DNA of 64,000 nucleotides from Corydoras sp. C115 (lineage: Eukaryota; Chordata; Actinopteri; Siluriformes; Callichthyidae): the NCBI GenBank assembly GCA_019802505.1, contig JAFMOC010000589.1:150001-214000 (forward strand), in the 5' to 3' direction. The notes beneath the pieces were generated by a model. The model saw only the letters and a program-made list of their open reading frames with translations, was not told the origin of the DNA and did not search any database. Position numbers and translations under genes: made by a program. Positions 1 through 62,468 of this stretch are shown here, one piece after another (position 1 is the stretch's first letter; each line of letters starts with the position of its first letter).

Positions 1-206
1 AGAACATCTCGAGTGCTGGGCAGATACATTGCCCCATATAGAGTGGGTCTGTGTGAGTGAGTGTGTGCCCAAGGATAGATTGGCGCCATGTCCTGGGTGT
101 ATCTGGCCCACCCGAGGAAACCCGATACGTCTTTCTCCCCTGGATGGTCATGGGGAACCCCCCCGCGACCCTAGTAGAGGATAAAGCAGAAGATAATGGA
201 TGGATG
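1..206 (+). mobile_element. V-SINE, 3' half, cut by window edge
   Basis: Bases 1-27 are an antisense scrap (AGAACATCTCGAGTGCTGGG) joined to a + strand body from 28 (ATTGCCCCATATAGAGTG) that ends in GATAATGGATGGATG. Two SINE pieces are fused here. Confidence 0.85.
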
Positions 207-269
207 TTATAGAAATAAAAATTCATAATTATAGTATTTATTTGATGACATTTTATATGTCTTTATATT

Positions 270-372
270 CTATTAGTACAGTCTGGAATTGTAGAACTAC
301 AAAGCCCATCCTTATGGTAAGTGGAACTGAGAACACGGGGTGTGTGCAAACTTTTGACTGATACTGTGTATT
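270..372 (+). mobile_element. end fragment of Tc1-like MITE family
   Basis: Shares CAGTCTGGAATTGTAGA and the ATGGTAAGTGGA block with the copies at 14612-14830 and 35885-36316, and ends in TGCAAACTTTTGACTGATA, a Tc1-like terminal sequence. Only the end of the element remains. Confidence 0.65.
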
Positions 373-388
373 TATAAATAGTATTCAG

Positions 389-713
389 TAGGGGTGAGCT
401 GCAATATTCGCTGATTCGACGATACGATTCGATTCGGAGAACCATAGTCGACTATGAACCTCATAGTCGAATGTACCATATTGACCACATGGGGGTGCCA
501 ATGGCTGCTGCTAAGCATTAGTTTTTACATGAAATGTCTTTGTTTTTGTTATATATATAGCCTTTTGTCAAATAAAATCATCATAATTTCTAGAAAAAAA
601 AAAAAAAAAAAAAAAAGGTTTTCTTTTGTTAGAAAAACAACAATCAGTCGACTATAGGGAAAATCTGACGAATCAGATTCGACTATGAAAATCCTTAGTT
701 GAAGACACCCCTA
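389..713. mobile_element. hAT-type MITE with perfect 8-bp target duplication
   Basis: Starts TAGGGGTG and ends CACCCCTA, inverted termini. The flanks carry the same GTATTCAG at 381-388 and 714-721, the 8-bp target duplication typical of hAT elements. Inside are repeated GTCGACTAT motifs near both ends and a poly(A) run at 593-617; no transposase is present, so it is non-autonomous. It lies in fmnl3 intron 11. Confidence 0.88.
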
Positions 714-838
714 GTATTCAGTAAGTTTCACTACATACTGTGTTAATAACCTAAACAATTAACGATGTTAGTAAAATTCTGCTTAAGTTGCAGATTTCAG
801 AATAATTAACATAATTTGAATTAAACTCAAACACCAAC

Positions 839-52560
<51,722 letters not shown>

Positions 52561-53202
52561 AGTGAGAATAATAAGAGGATCCACTGACAAAATCAAAGAC
52601 AGATTCTCAGCTCAGATCTGAATCTCAAATAGATCCAGATGTCCTGCTCACATCCCAGTGGATGGATAGATGATGGATGATGGATGATGGATGGATGGAT
52701 GATGAGCGGATTAATCCAGATCTGAGAATAAAACTGAAAGCATCTGTTGCTCGCTGGAAATCAGAACAAATTCTCAATAATCGATCATGTATCAATAGAG
52801 TATCTTTGGCACAGTGTCGTCTCGGAATGAGTCCTCCAATCCATAATAATCTGTAATCCTAATCTGGTAATTGATCTCTTTGGAAGAATTCAACTTTAAA
52901 GCCCAAACTCTCCCACGCCTCCTTTTTAATTACGCAGCTCTGCACGCTCCTGTGATTGTGAACGTAATAACAAGCCGTTCGCAGTTTGCAGCCACTTGTG
53001 TCCCACCCATTTGCCCCGAGTCCTGCCCACCGAGGCGGTCTGAAGCTCCGCGATTCATCTCAAAAGTCTGAGCGACAACAAACACCTCCTCTAACCTGAG
53101 CTTTAAACCGCCTTGAAGATCATTGAGTATGTCGCCATCTGCTGGCTAGATCATGACAGTGCACAACAAATCAGAAACATTAGAGCTGGAGTGAATCCAT
53201 CT
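52561..53202 (-). promoter_or_regulatory. fmnl3: region holding fmnl3 5' UTR and possibly promoter
   Basis: Repeat-poor DNA upstream of the fmnl3 ATG, except a GATGGATG tract at 52661-52703. The block 52880-53100 is richer in GC. No TATA box or clear start site could be identified. Confidence 0.4.
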
Positions 53203-53524
53203 CGGTGGCACGGGGGCTTAGTGGTTAGCATGTTCTCCTCTCAGCGCTGAGGATTCAGGTTCGAATCCCAATCTGGGAGTTCCCATGTTCTCCCCGTGTT
53301 CGCGGGTTTTCCTCCGGGTTCTCCGGTTTCCTCCCACAGTCCAAAAACATGGATCAAGGAAAAACATGGATCAATTGAATGCTCCAAATTGCCCCATCTT
53401 TGTGAGTGAGTGTTTGCCCAGCAATGGTTTGGCATCCTGTCCTGGGTGTATCTGCCCAGCGCCCGAAACGTTCTCCCCTGGATGGGCATGGGGAACCCCC
53501 CAGCGACCCTAGAGGAGGATAAAA
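53203..53524 (+). mobile_element. V-SINE, full head, tail lost
   Basis: GGTGGCACGGGGGCTTAGTG to GAGGAGGATAAAA; the TGGATCAAGGAAAAACA block is duplicated. First SINE of the local duplication 53203-54592. Confidence 0.92.
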
Positions 53525-53635
53525 CTCAGCTCATTATCTTGGGACACAGATGGTAGCAGGATGACGTTCTCGCTTTTTTTTTGGGATGAGATGACCAATC
53601 AGAGCCCGTAATGCTTAAAGAAGGGACTTTTAAAT

Positions 53636-53993
53636 ACAGGAGATTCATTCATTCATTTAATCCTCTATAGGGTCGCGGTGGGGTTCCCCATGCCCATCCA
53701 GGGGAGAACATCTCGGGCGCTGGGCAGATACACCCAGGACAGGACGCCAATCCATGCTGGGACACACACTCACTCACACACACACCCTCTATATGGGGCA
53801 ATTTTTGAGATTTCAATTGACTTGATCCATGTTTTTGGACTGTGGGAGGAAACCGGAGAACCCGGAGGAAACCCACGCAGACACGGGGAGAACATGGAAA
53901 CTCCACCCAGATGGGGATTCGAACCGGGAATCCCTAGCGCTGAGAGGCGAACGTGCTAACCACTAAACCACCGTGCCGCCGCACAGGAGATTC
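53636..53993 (-). mobile_element. V-SINE with 11-bp target-site duplication
   Basis: ACAGGAGATTC at 53636-53646 and 53983-53993 flanks a full antisense copy of the AATG-tail subfamily (53647-53982). The uninterrupted target is present at 54352-54362 in the neighbouring duplicate, so both insertion point and target duplication are directly visible. Confidence 0.95.
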
Positions 53994-54043
53994 AAATGTG
54001 TGTTTTTCAGAATAGTGATGTACAAGATGAGACAAAAAACAAT

Positions 54044-54238
54044 GCATCAAGGTCAATTAAATGCTCCAATTGCCCCATATAGAGTGTGTCTGTGTGAGTG
54101 AGTGTGTGCCCAGTGATTGACTGGCGTCCTGTCCTTGATGTATCTGCCCAGCGCCCGAAACGTTCTCCCCTGGATGGGCATGGGAACCCCCCCGCGACCC
54201 TAGAGGAGGATAAAGTGGAAGATAATGGATGGATGAAT
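54044..54238 (+). mobile_element. V-SINE 3' half
   Basis: GCATCAAGGTCAATTAAATG to GATAATGGATGGATG; part of the local duplication, with GACCCTAGAGGAGG shared with 53203-53524. Confidence 0.9.
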
Positions 54239-54403
54239 CCATCTCAGCTCATTATCTTGGAACACAGATGGTAGCAGGATGCCGCTCTCGCTTTTTTTGG
54301 GATGAGATGACCAATCAGAGCCCATAATGCTTAAAGAAGGGACTTTTAAATACAGGAGATTCAAATGTGTGTTTTGCGGAATAGTGATTACATTGTATAT
54401 GCA

Positions 54404-54592
54404 TCAAGGTCAATTAAATACTCCAAATTGACCCATATAGAGTGTGTTTATGTGTGTCTGTGTGAGTGTGTGCCCAGTGATAGATTGGCGTCCTGTCCTG
54501 GGTGTATCTGCCCAGCGCCCGAAATGTTCTCCCCTGGATGGGCATGGGGAACTTCAACACTAGTCGAGGATTAGAAGATAATTGATGGATGG
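54404..54592 (+). mobile_element. V-SINE 3' half, duplicate
   Basis: GCATCAAGGTCAATTAAATA to GATAATTGATGGATGG, third repeat of the unit that starts with GCATCAAGGTCAATTAAAT. Confidence 0.9.
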
Positions 54593-54605
54593 AAATTAAA
54601 GGTAG

Positions 54606-54770
54606 TTTTAATCCTCTAATTCTAGAGTTGCAGAGGGGGGAGTAGCACATGCCCATCAATAGGAGAACTTTTCGGGTGCTGGGCAGATACACCCAGTAGG
54701 GAGCACCAATGTATCACTGGGCACACACACACACACACACACACACACCATATAAAGGCAATTTAGCTGT
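54606..54770 (-). mobile_element. V-SINE, old divergent 3' half
   Basis: TTAATCCTCTAATTCTAGAG, GGTGCTGGGCAGATACACCC, then a CA tract and AAAGGCAATTTAG. Confidence 0.78.
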
Positions 54771-54852
54771 CGTTGTGATGATCATATTTTAACAGTATGG
54801 TTGTAAAAGAAAAAGAAACATATAGTAAAATATAACAGAGAGTGATTTTTTT

Positions 54853-54858
54853 TTTATT
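54853..54858 (-). promoter_or_regulatory. candidate poly(A) signal AATAAA for esyt1
   Basis: AATAAA on the minus strand followed after about 20 nt by a T-rich and TG-containing stretch (54835-54800). It is the first canonical hexamer found after the stop codon when scanning downstream. Confidence 0.45.
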
Positions 54859-55585
54859 TGCACAGAAATTTACAAAATACAGCCGATTTTACAAATATAA
54901 TTCCAACCTTAAACATACTTCTGTACAGATAGCTGAAGGTGCGGTGTGAAAAAGTAAAAAACTAAAAGCAAGACCCATCAATATCAAACCATAAAGAGAT
55001 GTAACATTAAGAGATTTCTAATATAGTTTCAGATAAAATTAAAAATGTTTTTAAAGCGACAGGAGAGTATAGTCACATATCAAAGGTCTGAAAGCTGTGG
55101 AGTAACTCAAACAATATAAAGATATCAATATGAAGATATCAATATAACATATCTGACACTGTCAAAATAAATGTTTTTTTTTTTTTTAATGGCCCCTTTA
55201 ACATTAAATAACCTTTAAATACGGATCTTTTAATCATTATCTGCAACGTTTAAGCCTCTGGCTGGTGAAATGTCCGTGGACGGATTTACAAAAATATTTC
55301 CGCAGTAAACACACAAGGTACGTGACTACTTATTGAGTCTTAAGGCAAACTGCAGCAATCTTCAGCACTTTAGATTTACGGAAATAAACAGTTTTTGAAC
55401 TCGAGGTAAACGCACAGTGAACAGCAGTTTCCCAGACTGTAAGCTGAAATGTATATTGGCATAAAGTGCAAACCCCCGACGCTTTAAAGCTGCATTGTGC
55501 TGAACAGGTTAACGGGTGACGTGATACGACTTTATGATTTAAATGGTAGATCCTTCCTCAACTGTGTAAACTTACAGAAAAAAAC

Positions 55586-56829
55586 ATTCATTCATTATCT
55601 CCCGCTCTATCCTCTATTAGGGTCGCGGTGGGGTTCCCCATGCCCATCCAGGGGAGAACATCTCGGGCGCTGGGCAGATAGACCCAGGACAGGGCGCCAA
55701 TCCATCGCTGGGCACACACTCACTCACACAGACAGACACACTCTATATGGGGCAATTTGGAGAACTCAATTGACTTGATCCAAGTTTTTGTTTTTGAACT
55801 GTGGGAGGAAACCGGAGAACCCGGAGAAAACCCACGCAGACAGGGAGAGAACATGAAAACTCCACCCAGATGGGGATTCGAACAGCAAAAAATTCATTCA
55901 TTCATCCATTGTCTCCCGCTTTATCCTCTATTAGGGTCGCGGTGGGGTTCCCCATGCCCATCCAGGGGAGAACGTCTCGGGCGCTGGGCAGATACACCCA
56001 GGACAGGGCACCAATCCATCGCTGGGCACACACTCACTCACACAGACACACTTTATATGGGGCAATTTGGAAAATTCAATTGAATTGATCTATGTTTTTG
56101 GACTGTGGGAGGAAACCGGAGAACCCGGAGGAAACCCACGCAGACACGGGGAGAACATGGAAACTCCACCCAGATGGGGATTCGAACAGCAAAACATTCA
56201 TTCATTCATTCATTCATTCATTATCTCCCGCTTTATCCTCTATTAGGGTCGCGGTGGGGTTCCCCATGCCCATCCAGGGGAGAACGTTTCGGGCGCTGGG
56301 CAGATAGACCCAGGACAGGGCGCCAATCCATCGCTGGGCACACACTCACTCACTCACACAGACAGACACACTCTATATGGGGCAATTTGGAGAACTCAAT
56401 CGATCTTGATCCATGTTTTTGGACTGTGGGAGGAAACCGGAGAACCCGGAGGAAACCCACGCAGACACGGGGAGAACATGGAAACTCCACCCAGATGGGG
56501 ATTCGAACAGCAAAACATTCATTCATTCATTCATTCATTATCTCCCGCTTTATCCTCTATTAGGGTCGCGGTGGGGTTCCCCATGCCCATCCAGGGGAGA
56601 ACGTCTCGGGCGCTGGGCAGATACACCCAGGACAGGACGCCAATCCATCGCTGGGCACACACTCACTCACACAGACAGACACACTCTATATGGGGCAATT
56701 TGGAGAATTCAATTGACTTGATCCATGTTTTTGGACTTGTGGGAGGAAACCGGAGAACCCGGAGGAAACCCACGCAGACACGGGGAGAACATGGAAACTC
56801 CACCCAGATGGGGATTCGAACAGCAAAAC
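55586..56829 (-). repeat. tandem array of four headless V-SINE units
   Basis: Units start at 55586, 55892, 56196 and 56517 (306, 304, 321 and 313 bp). Each runs from the ATTC tail to GATTCGAACAGCAAAA and then straight into the tail of the next, so all break at the same base in the B box with the same extra CAGCAAAA. They belong to the AATG-tail subfamily and are nearly identical. Orientation is sense to esyt1, within its probable 3' UTR. Confidence 0.93.
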
Positions 56830-57289
56830 ATATCAAATTTAAAAACCTTTAAATAAAGATTTTACATGACGCGAAACGTTGCGTCCACTCTCAACCGAAT
56901 ATGATGAAAGGAATATGACGAAGATGCAAACGGCATTAAGAAATGAATAAAAACAATACACAAAACAAACAAAACAAAAAGCATCTGAATGAGTTAAGAA
57001 ATCCTTCAAGTGATTCTTGTCAAGACTCATGACAATGATTTACTTCTTTCAAACTCAGTAAACTGTACACTTTTGGTCAAAACGGCCCGTTTTCTTTGGC
57101 CATGCGCGGACAGTAACGTTTAGCATTCAGAATGGCTGGACTTTATCACCTACAGTGTGTAAATCACATAACATTTTCAAGCTTTACAGTTAAAGTGACA
57201 CTTGCAGCATGCGGATACAGCCAGCAGCCCGGGATTCACAGGCGTGAAGTGGAGCAATGCGGTCAATGCAACCGAAAGAGGAGGCCACA

Positions 57290-57317
57290 TTAGCTGGACT
57301 CATCTGTTAAATTATAC
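57290..57317 (-). CDS. esyt1: esyt1 last coding exon with stop
   Basis: Completes Trp then YNLTDESS and TAA at 57292-57290. Acceptor TTTCAG. WYDLxxxxx near the C-terminus is the usual end of E-Syt C2 domains, here WYNLTDESS. The 812-nt intron before it holds two SINEs in the antisense direction. Confidence 0.92.
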
Positions 57318-60300
57318 CTGAAAAACAAAACACAGGGCATTAAAGAAGCTGCGGCACGGTGGCTTAGTGGTTAGCATGTTCTCCTCTCAGCATCATGGAT
57401 TCACGGTTCGAATCCCCATCTGGGTGAAGTTTCCATGTTCTCCCCGTGTCCGCGTGGGTTTCCTACGGGTTCTCCGGTTTCCTCCCACAGTCCAAAAACA
57501 TGGATCAAGATCGATTGAGTTCTCCAAATTGCCCCATATAGAGTGTGTCTGTGTGAGTGAGTGTGTGCCCAGCGATGGATTGGCGCCCTGTCCTGGGTGT
57601 ATCTGCCCAGCGCCCGAAACGTTCTCCCCTGGATGGGCATGGGGAACCCCCCCTGACCCTAATAGAGGATAAAGCGAAATATAATGAATGAATGTAAGGA
57701 AGCTGCGGCACAGTGACTTAGTGGTTCAGCATGTTCTCCTCTCAGCACTATGGATTCCCGGTTCGAATCCCCATCTGGGTGGAGTTTCCATGTTCTCCCC
57801 GTGTCCGTGTGGGTTTCCTCCGGGTTCTCCGGTTTCCTCCCACAGTCCAAAAACATGGATCAAGTCAATTGAATTCTCCAAATTGCCCCATATAGAGTGT
57901 GTCTGTGTGAGTGAGTGTGTGTCCAGCGATGGATTGGCGCCCTGTCCTGGGTGTATCTGCCCAGTGCCCGAAATGTTCTCCCCTGGATGGGCATGGGGAA
58001 CCCCACCGTGACCCTAATAGAGGATAAAGTGGAAGATAATGGATGGATGAATGAATAAAGAAGCTAGATTGTATTTTTTAAAAGAAGTGAGAAATGAGAA
58101 CACAGTCAGGATGATGAAAAACATCGTACCATTGTGGATCTGCAGACCTGAGGTTGATCTGATTTAGAGTCAGCTGCAGCTGGGTGATGAAACACAAAAA
58201 CAAGTTAGAGCTGGGGGAGAAAGAGCCATGCAATACCGCCATTTTGTTCTGAGACATCATACAGTGTAAGTTCTAGTCCGAGTAATTTATTTATATACAC
58301 AGAGCAGCTTTACAGAATAATAAGCCTTTAAACCCCCAGAGAGCAAGCCGAAGCGACAGTGGCAAGACAAAACTCCCTGTTATGTTGTTATTTTAAGGTA
58401 GAAACCTTATGAGGACCGAGACTCAGTGGGGGACTCATCCTCTTTGAGCGGCCGGGCAGCAACGACAGTGTAGGACACTAATGTACAGATAGTGTCGAGA
58501 TCGGTGACTATAGTTAACAAATGGAAAAACTCTAACAACTGGTAACCTATATGTAAGTCCATTATGGGTGTCCTGCAGGACCGCTAGTCCAGTATACTCG
58601 TTAAGTAATTGGAAAATTCATTCATTCATTATCTTCCGCTTGGGGAACCCCGCCACGACCCTAATATAGGATAAAGCGGAAGATAATGCATGAATGAATG
58701 AATAATGTGTGTAAATAGTATAAGAGCATATAAGCTGCGACATAATTTATTATCAAATACAAAAAATAAAGGTGTATTTTTACTGGAAAAAGAATGGCAT
58801 GATAACATTGGATTGAGATATTAAATAACACACACGGTGTATAATACCTTGCCAATGAGCTCCTTTTCTCGACTCATAAATGAACCACTGTTTTTGACGG
58901 ACAGGTCAAGGTGTCTCTGTGTGGCCTCCTCCAGAGACATGTTAAAATCAAACCTACAGAGGACAGAGGGTGTGAGCTGGTCATGTAAACAAAGTAACTG
59001 CAAACCTACTGAAAACTCGCCAGTGCACTGTTCTTGTGTTTGTCTAAATTAAATACAGAGGTTTACATTAGATTTACGATCCCTGTGGTTTTTAAAATTG
59101 TAGCGCCTCTGACACACACAGAATAATCTTGTACAGGTTAAGGAATTGGTTACAAAGACCAGTTGTGTTAGGGAAAAAAAAAAACAAAAAGACAAAAAAA
59201 GTTCATGATTAAAATTCAGGACAGCACGCTGGCTTAGTGGTTAGCATGTTCTCCTCTCAGTGCTAGGGATTCCCGGTTCGAATCCCAATCTGGGTAGAGT
59301 TTCCATGTTCTCCCCGTGTCTGCGTGGGTTTCCTCCGGGTTCTCCGGTTTCCTCCCACATTCCAAAAACATGGATTAAGTCAATTGAATTCTCAAAATTG
59401 CCCCGTATAGAGTGTGTCTGTGTGAGTGAGTGTGTGCCCAGTGATGGATTGGCGCCCTGTCCTGGGTCTGTCTGCCCGGCGCCTGAGACGTTCTCCCCTG
59501 GATGGGCATGGGGAACCCCGCCGTGACCCTAATAGAGGATAAAAGCGGGAGATAATGAATGAATGAATTCTCCAAAATTGCCCCATATAGAGTGTGTCTG
59601 TGTGAGTGAGTGTGTGCCCAGTGATAGATTGGCGCCCTGTCCTGGGTGTATCTGCCCAGCGCCCGAAACGTTCTCCCCTGGATGGGCATGGGGAACCCCA
59701 CCGCGACCCTAATATAGGATAAAGTGGAAGATAATGGATGGTTAAGATTCAGAGCTGATGAAATAGTGTAACTTTTTACCTCAAGAGTTTTGTAATGCAG
59801 TGCGTTGATATAGATACAGTCTTTGGGAGATACAACCCCCAAAGAGCAAGCCAACATAACAGTGGCAACAAAAAACTCTGTTAATTTGTTTTTTAATTAA
59901 GAAAAATAGCCCTTATGAGGACCAAGGCTCAGTGTGGGACCCATTAAACTCATATAATGAATTAAATAAACCGACCTCAACAATGATTTCTTTTGTCCAT
60001 TGCATTGACATTTGCATTGACATTTGGTTAATTAGCAGATGCTTTTAAGCAAAGCATCTTACTTGATGACTGGGGTCAGAGCACAGGGTCAGCCATACAG
60101 CCATACAGCCCCCCTGGAACTGAGATTTAACCTTAGGTTGATGGCCCAACTGTCTAATCAACCTTATCTACATCTCTATAGTGCAGTGCTTCTCAATTAT
60201 TTTCTGTTAAGCCCCCCCCTAGGAAGAAGAAAACTTTTTGCGCCCCCCCCCCCCCCCCATGACAAAATGGGACGAAAAAGTATTTTTGCACGCCCACTGT

Positions 60301-62432
60301 AGTATGATTTGTCTATAAATTTGTTATAAGTACACCTAGTTTATAACAATGTCTCCTTATTAACAATAAAGAAAACAAAAAAGAAAGAAATATAGATCAA
60401 CTTAAAACAAAGAATCATTTTATTAACTTTGTTTTTTAGTTTGTAACAGAAACGAATGAAATCCTTATTTAAACTAGAAATATTTTTGAACTGACTGTCA
60501 TTGGATACTGAAAAATGAAATGAAATAAAATCAATAAATAATAATAAATTCAAATTCATCAGCAACATTCATTCAGGAGCTCAATTTATTAACACTTTAA
60601 CCTACAAAACTAAAATGAATACAACGATTTGTGCTGTTTTTTTTTTTTTGTGTCTACAACGCGCCCGTTTTGCAGCACAGCTTTTCTGAAGTAGCTTTCA
60701 TAAAGCGTTATGATCGCTGGCTCTACGCGTCACGTTTACGATTAAAAACTCAAGCGGTTATCAGCGTGATTGGGGTGTAATATTTTTAAGTGACGCCTTC
60801 ATTTATTTGGCTTCACGCTGTCCGCTGCCAACATTTAAAGACACAGACGTTTAAAGACACGTCTTTCTCTCCTCATCTCTGTTAAATATTTTTCCATGTT
60901 GTCTCTTGAGGGTTTGTTCAGTACACTTAATATCGCTTGCTCTGTGATATCTTGTTATGCGCCCCCCCAGGCACCGGACTGCACCCCTTGTAACCTTGTA
61001 ACCACACTCCAAACTTGACATGTATGAAACCTATCATTTGTTGGTCGATATGTATCCAGAGGAAGAACCCATTCAAGCAATAAAGCACTAATCGTGTCTT
61101 ACCTCTCATTAAAATCTGGATTGAGGTCTCGCTTCTTAACAGCGGTCTTTCTTTTAGTGCTCTTGTGTTTGTCCGGAAGTAGGATGAACGAGACGTAGGA
61201 ATCAGAACTATCCTTGGAACAGGGCTGCAAATTCCTACACAGCAGAGAACATACAGCATTATGAATCTACAACGTCCCCATTTTTATTTTCATCATCTTG
61301 GGGGAAAACCTCACGAGAGCTCTGTGCAAGCTAAGGATTTGGGGGGTTGGTTTGGAAGCAGTTTTTTTTACAATTACTTACAAGGTTGAAGGTACCCTCA
61401 ACCTTCTGATTGATAGCCTCACACCCTAACCACTGACGTACCACACCCACATGTGTGGTTTTGATGAGACAGATGGGTGTTGTAGCTTATAAATGATCAA
61501 ACAGACCTGCAGGAGTGAATAATGACAACCAGTCTGTTTTCTTCTTCTGAGTAAGCTATTGTGAGTTTGACTTGTCCTCGCTTACTGCCTCGTCCATCTC
61601 CGTTTCTGCACATGCAAACATGCAGCGGGGTCAGAAAAGACACAACAGATAAATTACAATAAAGTAAAAATCGCTTGTTAAAGCAATAATGCTGTAAAAC
61701 CTACGCATCAGCAGAGAGTCCCTGTGTCCTCTGTCTGAGCTCTTGGGTCTCTGAAGCTGGGGTCTCTATACTGGTGACTGTGTGATCGGTCTCATCACTT
61801 TGTGCTGCCTTAGTATTAAGAAACTAAAGCACAAAAAAACATATGTAGAGGCATTAAAAGGCTTTTACACCCAACAGTGTGTTCAGTGTCTAAGCTATAT
61901 ATTTAGTACAACTTTTTTAAAAAAACAGATTTACTTTTGTTATATTTTATGTGTTTATAGGTGAGTGTTTCTAATACCTTAAGCTCTGCTCTCAAAAGTA
62001 TCTGACTTTCAGGCAAAGCTCCATCCAGACTGAACCACTGATCCAGCACCATGGCCTTCTCCTTCAGTAGGTCTTTCAAAGGTAACACCAGTGAACCCAA
62101 TGGCTGACCCCAGCTATGAGAGAGCTACACACATAAAGCCAACTGAAGTCACTAAACACATCACATATAAAGTTCCATCTTTTCAATCTGCAAACGAGAA
62201 GAACGCAGTGCTGCTGCATAGTCACTGCGCTTTGTATTGTGCAAGTGCTCACTTTAACTCTGAGCATTTCCTCTTTGGGGTTGTGGACCAGAGAGCAGAA
62301 GGCTTCATCCCAGCGCGGAGATATAGCACGTTCAGCAACCTTTTATAAACAGAGGAATTAATTAACATTCTATTCATTGTCCAAATATTAATTACACTGA
62401 AACAAGTTAATATATATATAGGTAGATAGATC

Positions 62433-62468
<36 letters not shown>

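Larger units (their letters stand above)
53526..54403 (+). repeat. local tandem duplication with an empty SINE site
   Basis: CTCAGCTCATTATCTTGG, ACACAGATGGTAGCAGGATG, GATGAGATGACCAATCAGAG and AAGAAGGGACTTTTAAATAC occur at 53526-53640 and at 54243-54355. Only the first copy is split by a SINE. Confidence 0.93.
54853..57289 (-). other. esyt1: probable esyt1 3' UTR
   Basis: No other exon or gene is visible between the esyt1 stop and an AATAAA on the minus strand at 54858-54853. Two unique blocks (57289-56830 and 55585-54859) flank a four-unit SINE array in sense orientation. An ATTAAA at 55190-55185 is an alternative. The length, 2.4 kb, is inferred, not shown. Confidence 0.5.
59966..61102. other. 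esyt1 intron sequence, AT-rich
   Basis: Besides the SINE remnant at 60005 and the hAT-like end at 60185, nothing recognised. Confidence 0.6.

Noticed and set aside
56105..56852. Repeated 150-codon frames with 'RRTRRKPTQTRGEHGNS'-like text, here and in dozens of other places
   Set aside because: Six-frame translations of the V-SINE; the same text appears in every copy and orientation and tracks the tRNA head and V core.
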